A stretch of 64,000 nucleotides of DNA, taken from Nocardioides scoriae (GTDB lineage Bacteria > Actinomycetota > Actinomycetes > Propionibacteriales > Nocardioidaceae). The notes under the pieces are model-generated. The model saw only the letters and a list, made by a program, of their open reading frames with translations, did not search any database and was not told the origin of the DNA. Below, piece by piece: positions 7,173 through 15,025 of this stretch. The stretch lies in contig NZ_LT629757.1 in the NCBI RefSeq assembly GCF_900104965.1, positions 3,100,001 through 3,164,000 of the forward strand. The letters run 5' to 3'. Both the position numbers and the translations under genes were made by a program. How positions within the stretch are numbered: the first letter of the stretch is position 1; every line of letters starts with the position of its first letter.

Positions 7173-8507
7173 GTGAGCCCGACCTCGAGCCCCGCCTCCA
7201 CCCCGCCCAGGTCGGTCGCGTCCGCCCCGAGGCTCGCGCCGCAGCGGGGGGTCCCGGCGGCTCGCCGCGAGGCGCCCGAGGCCGTCGCCCGACCCCGGCG
7301 GCCCGACCCCTTCGCGGGTGGCGACCCGGTCCAGGCCGGCACCGAGGACATGGCCCCCGACGCGGTCGTGAAGTTCCACGCCCCCGAGGTCGTCTTCGGC
7401 ATCGGGGCGCTGGACGAGGCGGGCTTCGCCGCCGCCCGGCTCGGGGCCCGACGGCCGCTGGTGGTGACCGACCCCGGCATCATCGAGGCGGGCTGGGTCG
7501 ACGTGCTGCTGGGCCACCTGCGCGAGGCCCGGCTGACGCCCCGGGTGTGGTCGGCCGTGACGCCGAACCCGAAGGACCACGAGGTCCGCGCGGCGTACGA
7601 CTGGTACGCCGAGCAGCAGTGCGACGTGATCATCGCGATCGGCGGCGGCTCGTGCATCGACGCCGCCAAGGGCGTGGCGATCCTGTCGGGCAACGACGGC
7701 GACATCCTCGGCTACGCGGGCGTCGACCAGGTCACGCGGCCGATCCCGCCGATGCTGATGATCCCCAGCACCTCGGGGACCGGGGCCGACGTCTCGCAGT
7801 TCTGCATCGTCACCGACACCGACCGCTCGGTGAAGATCACCATCATGGGGCGCGCGCTCGTGCCCGACATCTCCTTGACCGACCCGCGGCTGCTCACCAC
7901 GATGCCGGACGCGCTCAACGCCGCCACCGGGCTCGACGCGCTGACCCACGGCATCGAGTCCTACGTCTCGCTGGCCCACAACCCGCTCGCCGACATCCAC
8001 GCGCTGAGCTCGGTGCGACTGGTCTGTGGGCACCTGCGCACCACCATCACCCACCCCGACGAGGAGCGCGCCCGCACCAAGATGGCGCAGGCCAGCCTGC
8101 AGGCGGGGCTGGCCTTCACCAACGCCATCCTGGGGGCCACCCACGCGATGAGCCACCAGGTCGGGGGGCTGCTCGACGCCCCCCACGGCGTGGTCAACGG
8201 GGTGCTGCTGCCGCACGTCATCCGCTACAACGCCCGGGCCACCCCCGACCGGTTCGTCTCGCTCGCCCAGGCCGCCGGCATCGGCGTCGAGGGGATGCCG
8301 GGCGAGGAGGCGGCCGACCTGCTGGCCGACCACGTGCGGCGGCTGGCCGACGACGTCGGCGTGCCGCGGGGGCTGCGCGACCTGGGGGTCACCGAGGCCG
8401 ACGTGCACCAGATGGCCCACACCGCCCTCGACGACGCCTGCCTGACCACCAACCCGCGCGAAGCCGACGAGGCCGACGTGCGCCGGCTGTTCCTGGACGC
8501 CCTGTGA
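7173..8507 (+). CDS. Iron-containing alcohol dehydrogenase (1,3-propanediol dehydrogenase-like)
   Basis: A 444-aa group III (iron-type) alcohol dehydrogenase. After a Pro/Ala-rich N-terminal extension of about 60 residues come the core VVFGIGALDEAG, the NAD-binding DVIIAIGGGSCIDAAKG, STSGTGADVSQF, and metal-site segments with HGIESYVS and THAMSHQVGG...HGVVNG. It oxidises or reduces short alcohols and aldehydes. The GTG at 7173 is my preferred start; the ATG at 7350 would give a protein without the extension, so the true start is open. Followed by a sensor kinase and regulator, it matches the propanediol dehydrogenase gene of the mycobacterial mnoSR locus (as recalled, not searched). Confidence 0.85.
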   Translation: MSPTSSPASTPPRSVASAPRLAPQRGVPAARREAPEAVARPRRPDPFAGGDPVQAGTEDMAPDAVVKFHAPEVVFGIGALDEAGFAAARLGARRPLVVTDPGIIEAGWVDVLLGHLREARLTPRVWSAVTPNPKDHEVRAAYDWYAEQQCDVIIAIGGGSCIDAAKGVAILSGNDGDILGYAGVDQVTRPIPPMLMIPSTSGTGADVSQFCIVTDTDRSVKITIMGRALVPDISLTDPRLLTTMPDALNAATGLDALTHGIESYVSLAHNPLADIHALSSVRLVCGHLRTTITHPDEERARTKMAQASLQAGLAFTNAILGATHAMSHQVGGLLDAPHGVVNGVLLPHVIRYNARATPDRFVSLAQAAGIGVEGMPGEEAADLLADHVRRLADDVGVPRGLRDLGVTEADVHQMAHTALDDACLTTNPREADEADVRRLFLDAL

Positions 8508-8544
8508 GCCGGCACCCCGCCGGCCGCGCGACGCCGGGCCCGAC

Positions 8545-10002
8545 GTGACCTCCCGCCCGCTCCACCCGCGGCCCGACCTCGCACGGCTCACCGGGGTGCG
8601 GTCGGGCAAGCGCTCCTACTACCGCGCCTACGTGGCCTCCGACGAGCGGATGCAGCGCGCGGTCACCGCGATGGACTCGATCTCGCGGGCGCTGGTGCGC
8701 ACGGTCGAGGGTCCCCGCGGCCTGCTCGAGGAGGTCGTGCGCGCGGCCGCCGCGCACCTCGACGCCCGCTGGACCCTGCTCGCGCTGCACGACGGCCAGC
8801 TGAGCGGCGCCCGCCCGCGCTTCGTGGTGGCCGACAACGAGGGCCGGGCGGTGGTCGAGGAGTCGGTGCTGCCGACCGAGGTGCGGCGGGTGCTGGCCGA
8901 GCTGCGGGCCGGCCGGCTGGCCGAGGTGGGCGAGCCGGGCTGGGTGCGGGTGCCGATGACGCTGGAGGGCCGCCGCATCGGCGACCTGGTCGCCCAGCAC
9001 GGGCTGGCCGAGGAACCCGAGCAGGGCGACCTGTCGGTGCTGCGGATCCTGGCCAACCAGGCCGCGGTCTCGCTGCACACCTCCGAGCAGTACCAGGCCG
9101 GGCTCAGCCTGCACCGCCGCGCCCAGCAGCTGTACGACGAGGCCACCGCCCAGTCGCGCGACCTCGCCGACCGCACCCGCGAGCTCCGGGCCGTCGAGGA
9201 GCGGCTGCAGGTCGCCCACCAGCGCGAGCTGCTCGACACCGAGCGCCACCGGATCGCCCGCGAGCTGCACGACAGCGTCACCCAGTACGTCCTCTCGGCC
9301 GGCATGTCCGTCGAGATCGCCCGCCTCGACGCGGAGGACCTCGGGTCCGGTGCGCGCTCGGTGGTGGCCGAGCTCGAGACGGCGAAGCGGCTCTCGCAGG
9401 AGGCGGTCGAGCAGCTGCGCCGCGCCATCTGGGCGCTCCACCAGCCCCACGGCCAGACCGTCGCCACGCTCCCCGAGCTGGCCCGTGAGGTCGCGGTGCA
9501 CCACCGCGGCCGCCTGGACGTCTCGGTCCGGACCCACGGCGAGGCGCGCGCCCTCCAGGCCGACGCCGACCACGAGCTCGCCCGGGCCATCGGGGAGGCG
9601 CTGTTCAACGTCGTCGCCCACTCCGGGGCGGCGCGGGCGGCGGTGCAGCTGCGCTACCGCGACGACGAGCTCCTGGTGTCGGTCTCCGACGACGGCCACG
9701 GCGACCCCGTCGCGCTGCGCCGGCTGCTCGAGCTGGAGCGCCGCGGCACCGCCGACGGCCGGCACCGGGGGCTGGCCAACATCGAGTCGCGCATCGTCGA
9801 CCTCGGCGGCACCGTCGCGTTCCGGCGGGCCCGCCTCGGCGGCGTCCGGGTGGAGCTGCGGCTCCCGCTGCCGCTGGCCGAGACGCCGCTCGGTGCCCTC
9901 GCCGGTGCCCCGCCCGACCTGGCCGACCACCTGGCCGACCACCTGGCCGACCAGGTGACCGGTCCGTCCCACCCGTCCGACCCGACCCAGGAGGCCTCGT
10001 GA
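8545..10002 (+). CDS. GAF-domain sensor histidine kinase (MnoS-like)
   Basis: A 485-aa soluble NarL-type histidine kinase with no membrane segment. Residues about 40-190 form a GAF-like sensor, followed by a coiled coil (about 195-235), the HisKA_3 dimerisation helix ERHRIARELHDSVTQ with phospho-His242, and a HATPase domain ending GLANIESRIVDLGG. The C-terminal tail holds a near-perfect triple repeat of LADH. The stop overlaps the start of the response-regulator gene by 4 bp, so they form a two-component pair. By context it likely senses alcohol-related metabolism and controls the mno locus, as MnoS does in mycobacteria. Confidence 0.87.
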   Translation: MTSRPLHPRPDLARLTGVRSGKRSYYRAYVASDERMQRAVTAMDSISRALVRTVEGPRGLLEEVVRAAAAHLDARWTLLALHDGQLSGARPRFVVADNEGRAVVEESVLPTEVRRVLAELRAGRLAEVGEPGWVRVPMTLEGRRIGDLVAQHGLAEEPEQGDLSVLRILANQAAVSLHTSEQYQAGLSLHRRAQQLYDEATAQSRDLADRTRELRAVEERLQVAHQRELLDTERHRIARELHDSVTQYVLSAGMSVEIARLDAEDLGSGARSVVAELETAKRLSQEAVEQLRRAIWALHQPHGQTVATLPELAREVAVHHRGRLDVSVRTHGEARALQADADHELARAIGEALFNVVAHSGAARAAVQLRYRDDELLVSVSDDGHGDPVALRRLLELERRGTADGRHRGLANIESRIVDLGGTVAFRRARLGGVRVELRLPLPLAETPLGALAGAPPDLADHLADHLADQVTGPSHPSDPTQEAS

Positions 10003-10694
10003 TCGACACGCCCACCCGCCCCGCCGAGGGCACCGCGGCCGCGAGCGGCGCGGCGTACGTCGACATCATGCTGGTCGACGACCACGCCATCGTCCGCCAG
10101 GGCCTGAGCAGCATCCTGCAGCGCGAGCCCGACCTGCGGGTGGTCGCCGAGGCGTCCTCGCCGCGGCAGGCGATGGCCGAGGTCGAGCGCACCCGCCCCG
10201 ACATCGTGCTGATGGACCTCAAGCTCTCGGCCTCCTCCGACAGCGAGGGCATCGACCTGTGCGCCGAGCTGACCCGCGCCCACCCGGGCGTCGGCGTGCT
10301 GGTGCTGACGACCTTCCTCGACGACCAGCTGGTGCTGCGGGCGATCCGGGCCGGGGCGAGGGGCTACGTCGTCAAGGACGTCGACACCTCCGCGCTGATC
10401 CGCGCGATCCGCGACGTCTCGCGCGGCGAGAGCGCCTTCGACGCCCGGTCCGCCGCCGCGATGGTGCGGGGCCTCAACGCGCCCGCCGTGGAGGAGTCGG
10501 CGCGGCTGACCCAGCGAGAGGAGGAGGTGCTGGTGCTGCTGGCCCACGGGCTGTCCAACCGCGACATCGGGCGCGAGCTGTTCGTCTCCGAGACGACCGC
10601 GAAGTTCCACGTCGGCAACATCCTGCGCAAGCTCGGGGTGGCCAGCCGGGCCGAGGCGGTCTACCAGGGCGGCAAGCTCGGGCTGATCCGCTGA
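9999..10694 (+). CDS. NarL/LuxR-family response regulator (MnoR-like)
   Basis: A 231-aa regulator: receiver domain about 20-140 with acidic pair DD (27-28), phosphoacceptor Asp73 in VLMDLKL, and Lys in GYVVKD; C-terminal LuxR helix-turn-helix (LTQREEEVLVLLAHGLSNRD, about 165-184, then VSETTAKFHVGNILRKLGV). It starts with GTG inside the GTGA overlap with the kinase stop and has an AGGAGG ribosome site in the kinase 3' end. It probably activates promoters of the dehydrogenase genes in this locus. Confidence 0.9.
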   Translation: MIDTPTRPAEGTAAASGAAYVDIMLVDDHAIVRQGLSSILQREPDLRVVAEASSPRQAMAEVERTRPDIVLMDLKLSASSDSEGIDLCAELTRAHPGVGVLVLTTFLDDQLVLRAIRAGARGYVVKDVDTSALIRAIRDVSRGESAFDARSAAAMVRGLNAPAVEESARLTQREEEVLVLLAHGLSNRDIGRELFVSETTAKFHVGNILRKLGVASRAEAVYQGGKLGLIR

Positions 10695-10764
10695 GGCACC
10701 CGCACCCGCACCCGCACCGGCCGGGCCGGCCCGACGCACCTGCGGCGGTGGCAGGGTGGAGGGC

Positions 10765-12063
10765 ATGAGCACCGATCCCGCGAGCAGCACCGTGACCGTC
10801 CGGCTGGCGTACGGCGAGGACGGGCTGGAGGTGGAGCTCCCGGCCGACCGCACGACCGTGGTCGAGCCGACGTACGCCGACGCGGCCGCCGACGAGCGGG
10901 CCGCGCTGCGCACCGCCCTGCGCGAGCCGGTCGCGGGCCCACCCCTGCGCGAGCTGGTCCGCCCGGGCCAGACGGTCGCGATCTCGATGTGCGACGGCAC
11001 CCGGCCGCAGCCTCGGCACCTGATGATCCCGGCCGTGCTCGAGGAGCTCGACGGGATCGTCGACCTCGCCGACGTGGTGGTCCTGGTCGCCACCGGCACC
11101 CACCGCGGCAACACCGAGCAGGAGGTCCGCGCGATGCTCGGCGACGTCGCCGACCAGGTGCGGGTGGTCAACCACGACGCCCGCGACGACGCGTCGCTGG
11201 TGTGGCTGGGCCGCCACGGCCGCGACGTGCCCGTCTTCCTCAACCGGCTCTGGGTCGAGGCCGACGTCCGGATCACCACCGGGTTCGTCGAGCCGCACTT
11301 CTTCGCCGGCTTCAGCGGCGGCCCCAAGCTGGTCGCCCCCGGCCTGGCCGGGCTCGAGACGGTGCTGACCCTGCACGACGCCGCCCGCATCGGCGACCCG
11401 CGCGCGACCTGGGCGGTCTGCGAGGGCAACCCGGTCCACGACGACATCCGCGCGGTCGTGGCCGCCGTCGGCGACGTCCACTTCGGGCTCGACGTGGTCC
11501 TCAACCGCGAGCAGAGGATCGTCCAGGCCTTCGGCGGCTCGCTGCCCGAGATGCACGCCGCCGCCCGCGCCGCCTCCCAGCGCCTCGCCATGCAGCCGGT
11601 GCCGGCCCTGTTCGACGTCGTGGTGACGACCAACGCGGGCTACCCGCTCGACCAGAACCTCTACCAGGCCGTGAAGGGCATGTCGGCCGGCATGACCGTC
11701 GTGCGCCCGGGCGGCACGATCGTGTGCGCCGCCGAGTGCCGCGACGGCTTCCCCGACCACGGCTCCTACCGCGAGGTCCTCGCCTCCGAGTCCTCCCCCG
11801 AGGCCCTGCTGGCCACCATCGCCGCCCGCGAGCGCACCGTGCCCGACCAGTGGCAGGTGCAGGTCCAGGCCAAGGTGCAGTCGCACGCCGACGTGGTCGT
11901 CCACTCGTCGTACCTCAGCGCCCCCGACCTCGCCTCCGCCCACCTCGGCCACACCGACGACGTCGCCGAGACCGTCCTCCGGGCCCTCCACGACTCCGGC
12001 CCCGACTCCCGGGTGTGCGTCCTGCCCGAGGGGCCGCAGACGATCCCGTACGTCGCGGGGTGA
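10765..12063 (+). CDS. larA: Nickel-dependent lactate racemase family protein LarA
   Basis: A 432-aa LarA-type enzyme. Residues match the L. plantarum nickel-pincer site with constant offset: His113 in GTHRG, His178 and Lys188 in EPHFFAGFSGGPKLVAPG (same 10-residue spacing as H174/K184), and His204 in TLHDAARI. Lys188 would form the thioamide link to the nickel pincer cofactor. LarA homologues racemise lactate or epimerise other 2-hydroxy acids, so the substrate here is open. LarB, LarC and LarE are not in this window. A CAGGGT box sits 7 nt before the ATG, so it may be leaderless and have its own promoter. Confidence 0.88.
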   Translation: MSTDPASSTVTVRLAYGEDGLEVELPADRTTVVEPTYADAAADERAALRTALREPVAGPPLRELVRPGQTVAISMCDGTRPQPRHLMIPAVLEELDGIVDLADVVVLVATGTHRGNTEQEVRAMLGDVADQVRVVNHDARDDASLVWLGRHGRDVPVFLNRLWVEADVRITTGFVEPHFFAGFSGGPKLVAPGLAGLETVLTLHDAARIGDPRATWAVCEGNPVHDDIRAVVAAVGDVHFGLDVVLNREQRIVQAFGGSLPEMHAAARAASQRLAMQPVPALFDVVVTTNAGYPLDQNLYQAVKGMSAGMTVVRPGGTIVCAAECRDGFPDHGSYREVLASESSPEALLATIAARERTVPDQWQVQVQAKVQSHADVVVHSSYLSAPDLASAHLGHTDDVAETVLRALHDSGPDSRVCVLPEGPQTIPYVAG

Positions 12064-12071
12064 GGGCGCTG

Positions 12072-12093
12072 ATTACCCGGACGTCCGGGTAAT
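12072..12093. terminator. Perfect 22-bp palindrome after larA (terminator or operator)
   Basis: ATTACCCGGAC followed by its exact reverse complement GTCCGGGTAAT, 9 bp after the larA stop. It can fold into a stem of about 9 bp in RNA but lacks a U tract, so it is either an actinobacterial-style terminator or a protein-binding site. Confidence 0.5.
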
Positions 12094-12098
12094 TGGTG

Positions 12099-12128
12099 AC
12101 CTGACGTCTGTTGCAACAGACGTCAGGT
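12099..12128. terminator. Perfect 30-bp palindrome (terminator or operator)
   Basis: ACCTGACGTCTGTTG followed by its exact reverse complement. It lies 6 bp after the first palindrome and shares the GACGTC word. It could act as a bidirectional terminator between the convergent larA and mftM units or as a binding site for a dimeric regulator. Confidence 0.5.
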
Positions 12129-12482
12129 AGCCGAGAAGGACGTCCAGTGGGGCGGGAGTGCCGGGGTGGCCGGCGGCGCGGGTCGTCGGCTGGCGAGCTG
12201 CTCGTGCGCCGAGGGTCTCAGGTGCCGTCGGACATCAGGCGACTCGGGCGGACGTCATGCGAGGTGGTCGCCCGGACGGCCAGGTCGTACGACGTCCCGC
12301 CGGACGTCATCCGAGCCGGTCGCCCCGGCCGCCACCTCGCATGACGCACCCCCGGCCTACCGGCCAGCCCGACCACCCGACACGGCGGGCCGTCCGCGAG
12401 CCACCACCCATCTACCGCGGTGCGGTTGCGCCGAACCCCGGCGTGTCGCCCTTGTCCAGAATCAACAACTCCGCGTTACATG

Positions 12483-12512
12483 CCCCGGCCCCGGCCCCGG
12501 CCCCGGCCCCGG
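12483..12512. repeat. Five perfect CCCCGG tandem units
   Basis: The hexamer CCCCGG is repeated five times without error, then degenerates to 12536, the base before the mftM stop codon. On the mftM transcript strand this reads CCGGGG repeats, a G-quadruplex-prone sequence in the 3' untranslated region. Confidence 0.9.
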
Positions 12513-12536
12513 CGGCCCCCGCCCCGGCCCGGCCCC

Positions 12537-13478
12537 TCACCCCGTCTCCACCACGAGCCACCCCCCGTGGTGCTCGTGGACGTCGTGCGGCAGCCCGGTG
12601 GCGCGGCCCCAGGCGCGGAGGTCGTCGAGGGTGACGGTGCGGACGTGGCCCCAGGTGGCGTCGGCCTCGTCCTCCAGCGGGACGGCGACGACGACGCGGC
12701 GGCGGGCGAGGCGGAGGGCCTCGGCGAGGACGCGGGCGCCGTGGGCGTGGTCGAGGTGCTCGAGGAGGTGGATGGCGAGCACGGTGTCGGCGCTGCCGGC
12801 GGGGGCGGGGAAGCGGGCGGCGTCGGCGACCCGGGTGCCGAGCCTCACGCCGAGCAGCGGGGCCACGGTGCCGAGCAGGCGCATCGTGCCGGCCGAGACG
12901 TCGGAGGCGGTGACCTGGCGGCCGCGGCCGGCGAGCCGGAGCGGCAGGAAGCCGAAGCAGCTGCCGAGGTCGAGCACCGATCCGGCGGCGAGCAGCTGCT
13001 CCGCGTGGGCGTGCACCGGGGCGTAGTCGCCGATGGTCCCGTGGCCGCTGGGCGCGTGCGGCCGGGAGCGGAGGTGGGGGTGGCGCACGGCCTCCTCGAT
13101 CTGGACCAGGCTGTTGCGGTAGAAGACCAGCCACGCCTCGAGGGGGTCGGGGGCGCTGCTGCGCACCACGCCGGTGAAGATCCGCTCGAACAGCTCGGAG
13201 CCCCGCACCCAGCCGGGGGTGAACAGCTCGTCGGCCAGCAGGCCGGCGACGTCGTCGTCGACGCGGCCGGTGGGCACCCAGTGGTCGACGTGGACGCGCG
13301 CGCCGACGTGGCGCACCTCGAAGTGGTCGGTGCGCACGCTGTCGCGGTTCCACTGCCGCAGCGCGGCGACGGCGCGCACCTGCACCAGGTCGTCGACGTA
13401 CCACCCGACGGCCCGCGAGGGCCCGAGCGGGTCGATGGGGGCCGGCCCGGCGGCGCCCAGGAGGGGCTGGACGCTCAT
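12537..13478 (-). CDS. mftM: SAM-dependent methyltransferase, probable mycofactocin oligosaccharide methyltransferase MftM
   Basis: A 313-aa class I methyltransferase. An N-terminal helical part with VGWYVDDLVQVRAV and RQWNRDSVRTDHFEVRHV precedes motif I VLDLGSCFGFLPL (168-180) and acidic motif II ASDVS; HLLEHLDHAHG follows. This sequence pattern and the linkage to methanol dehydrogenase, MoxR and VWA genes and a MnoSR-like pair match MftM of mycobacteria, which methylates the glycan of the redox cofactor mycofactocin. The ATG overlaps the VWA stop in ATGA, so translation is coupled. Recognition is from memory of the family; a profile search would settle it. Confidence 0.75.
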   Translation of the reverse strand: MSVQPLLGAAGPAPIDPLGPSRAVGWYVDDLVQVRAVAALRQWNRDSVRTDHFEVRHVGARVHVDHWVPTGRVDDDVAGLLADELFTPGWVRGSELFERIFTGVVRSSAPDPLEAWLVFYRNSLVQIEEAVRHPHLRSRPHAPSGHGTIGDYAPVHAHAEQLLAAGSVLDLGSCFGFLPLRLAGRGRQVTASDVSAGTMRLLGTVAPLLGVRLGTRVADAARFPAPAGSADTVLAIHLLEHLDHAHGARVLAEALRLARRRVVVAVPLEDEADATWGHVRTVTLDDLRAWGRATGLPHDVHEHHGGWLVVETG

Positions 13479-15016
13479 CGGGCGCCGGGGCTCGCGGCGA
13501 GGGTGGCGCGGTCCAGGCCCGAGAGGTTGCGGACCACCTGGACGCGGCTGCAGTGCTCCTCGTACGCCGGGAGGTCGCACCGGCCGAGCCCCCAGGAGTA
13601 CCGCGGCTCGGGCGTCAGCCACACCGTCTCGCGCGCCCGCCGGCTCAGCTCGGCGAACGCCGCCAGGCCGGGGTCGCGGCCGTTGCTGCGGCCGTCGCCC
13701 AGCACGATCAGCGTCGTGCGACGGTTGACCGCCGACCCGTAGCGCTCCAGGAACCCCTCGAAGGCGGTGCCGTAGTCGGAGTCCGCGTCGACGTCGAGGA
13801 CGCCGTTGGCCGGCAGCCCCGCCAGCACGAGCGAGAGCGCCTCCTCGGTGCGGTGCTCGGCGAACAGGTCGGTGATCTCGACCAGGTCGGAGACGAAGGC
13901 GAAGGTCCGCACCGAGGAGGTCACCGACTGCAGGCTGTGCACCAGGTGCAGGGTGAAGCGGGCCGCGGAGCGCACCGAGAGCGACACGTCGCACAGCACG
14001 AGCAGCCGCGGTCGGTCCTCGACCTTGCTGACGGTGACCGGGCGGAACGGCACCCCGTCGTACTTCATGTTGGCGCGCATCGTCCGCGCCCCGTCGACCA
14101 CCCCGCGGGTCGAGGCCTTGCGGCGCGGGCGGGGGGCGCCGTGCAGGCTCCTGACCAGCCGGCGGATCGCCTCCTCGAGCTGGGCGCGCTCGGTCTCGTC
14201 GACGGTCTCGGCCTGGGCCTGCTCGAACTCCCGCTCCTCGATCTCGCGCTCCATCGACATCAGCTTCTCGAGGTGCTCCTTCAGGCGCGCCGGGAGCTGG
14301 TCGAGGAACGGCGCCAGCGCCTGCCGCAGCGCGGCCAGGGTGTCGGCCTCGCGCACCTCGTCCACCATCGGGTCGCCGTCGTCGCGCTCGTCGAGCCAGG
14401 CCAGCAGGGCCATCTCCTCGGCGACCGACAGCTCGGTGTCCAGCTGCAGGCCGGGCGCGCTGACCAGGTCGCCGGGGTTGCCCGGGTTGTGCATCCGGCT
14501 GGTGCTGATCTGGACCCGCGCGGCCTCGCCGGCGCTGCCCTCGGTGTCGTTGGAGAGCACGATCTCGTCGGTGAGCGCCGCGATGTCGATCTTGTTGGCC
14601 TCCTGGTGCAGGTTGTACTGCTGGGCCATGTCCTCGGGCCGGAAGTACTCCTTGATGTCGTCGGGCTTGCCGTGGGAGTGGCCGTCCTCGGGCACGTCGC
14701 CGGGCTCCTCGGAGAGCGTGAACTGCTCCAGCTCGCCCTCGTCGGACAGGTCGTCGTGGGAGTGGGAGTGCGCCGTGTCGTCCTCGGTCGGGACCACGGC
14801 CTCCAGGCCGAAGAACCGGTCGAAGACCAGGTCGAAGGAGGCCAGGTCGCGGCGGTCCTTGACCAGGCTCACGGCCAGCGCCGACTTGAGCACGGCCCGG
14901 TCCTCGAGCACGCTCGGCTGCGCCACGGCGTGCATCGCGTCGACCGCCTCGGCGGTGCTGACGCGCAGGCCGTGCAGCCGGAGCAGCCGGATGAACCGGT
15001 GGACGGCGCCCTCCAC
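13475..15016 (-). CDS. VWA-domain (CoxE-like) protein, partner of the MoxR ATPase
   Basis: A 513-aa cytoplasmic protein with a helical N-terminal part, a charged middle, and a C-terminal von Willebrand A domain with the MIDAS motif DVSLSV (Asp343-Ser345-Ser347). Two short His clusters, HSHSHDD (83-89) and GHSHG (112-116), lie in an acidic linker. CoxE-type VWA proteins work with MoxR AAA+ ATPases to mature or insert cofactors in metalloenzymes. Here the pair sits directly between methanol dehydrogenase and mftM. It starts with GTG, 9 bp after the MoxR stop. Confidence 0.85.
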   Translation of the reverse strand: MEGAVHRFIRLLRLHGLRVSTAEAVDAMHAVAQPSVLEDRAVLKSALAVSLVKDRRDLASFDLVFDRFFGLEAVVPTEDDTAHSHSHDDLSDEGELEQFTLSEEPGDVPEDGHSHGKPDDIKEYFRPEDMAQQYNLHQEANKIDIAALTDEIVLSNDTEGSAGEAARVQISTSRMHNPGNPGDLVSAPGLQLDTELSVAEEMALLAWLDERDDGDPMVDEVREADTLAALRQALAPFLDQLPARLKEHLEKLMSMEREIEEREFEQAQAETVDETERAQLEEAIRRLVRSLHGAPRPRRKASTRGVVDGARTMRANMKYDGVPFRPVTVSKVEDRPRLLVLCDVSLSVRSAARFTLHLVHSLQSVTSSVRTFAFVSDLVEITDLFAEHRTEEALSLVLAGLPANGVLDVDADSDYGTAFEGFLERYGSAVNRRTTLIVLGDGRSNGRDPGLAAFAELSRRARETVWLTPEPRYSWGLGRCDLPAYEEHCSRVQVVRNLSGLDRATLAASPGAR

Positions 15017-15025
15017 GCCCGGCCC

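Larger units (their letters stand above)
12064..12536. other. Gene-free 473-bp stretch between convergent larA and mftM, rich in GACGTC palindromes
   Basis: No convincing gene. It holds two perfect palindromes right after larA, seven copies of the hexamer GACGTC within 230 bp (12080, 12103, 12119, 12139, 12251, 12291, 12303), an imperfect direct repeat spaced 52 bp (around 12249 and 12301), a 14-bp perfect inverted repeat (12254-12267 with 12332-12345) and a CCCCGG tandem repeat. At this base composition one GACGTC would be unusual in such a length. Confidence 0.8.

Noticed and set aside
12099-12128. Palindrome considered as an integron attC or recombination site
   Set aside because: No attC core (GTTRRRY/RYYYAAC) spacing and no integrase or cassette gene in the window.
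12111-12536. Small open frames in the larA-mftM gap
   Set aside because: Arg/Gly/Pro-rich shadows with no motif, no ribosome site and overlap with palindromes and simple repeats.
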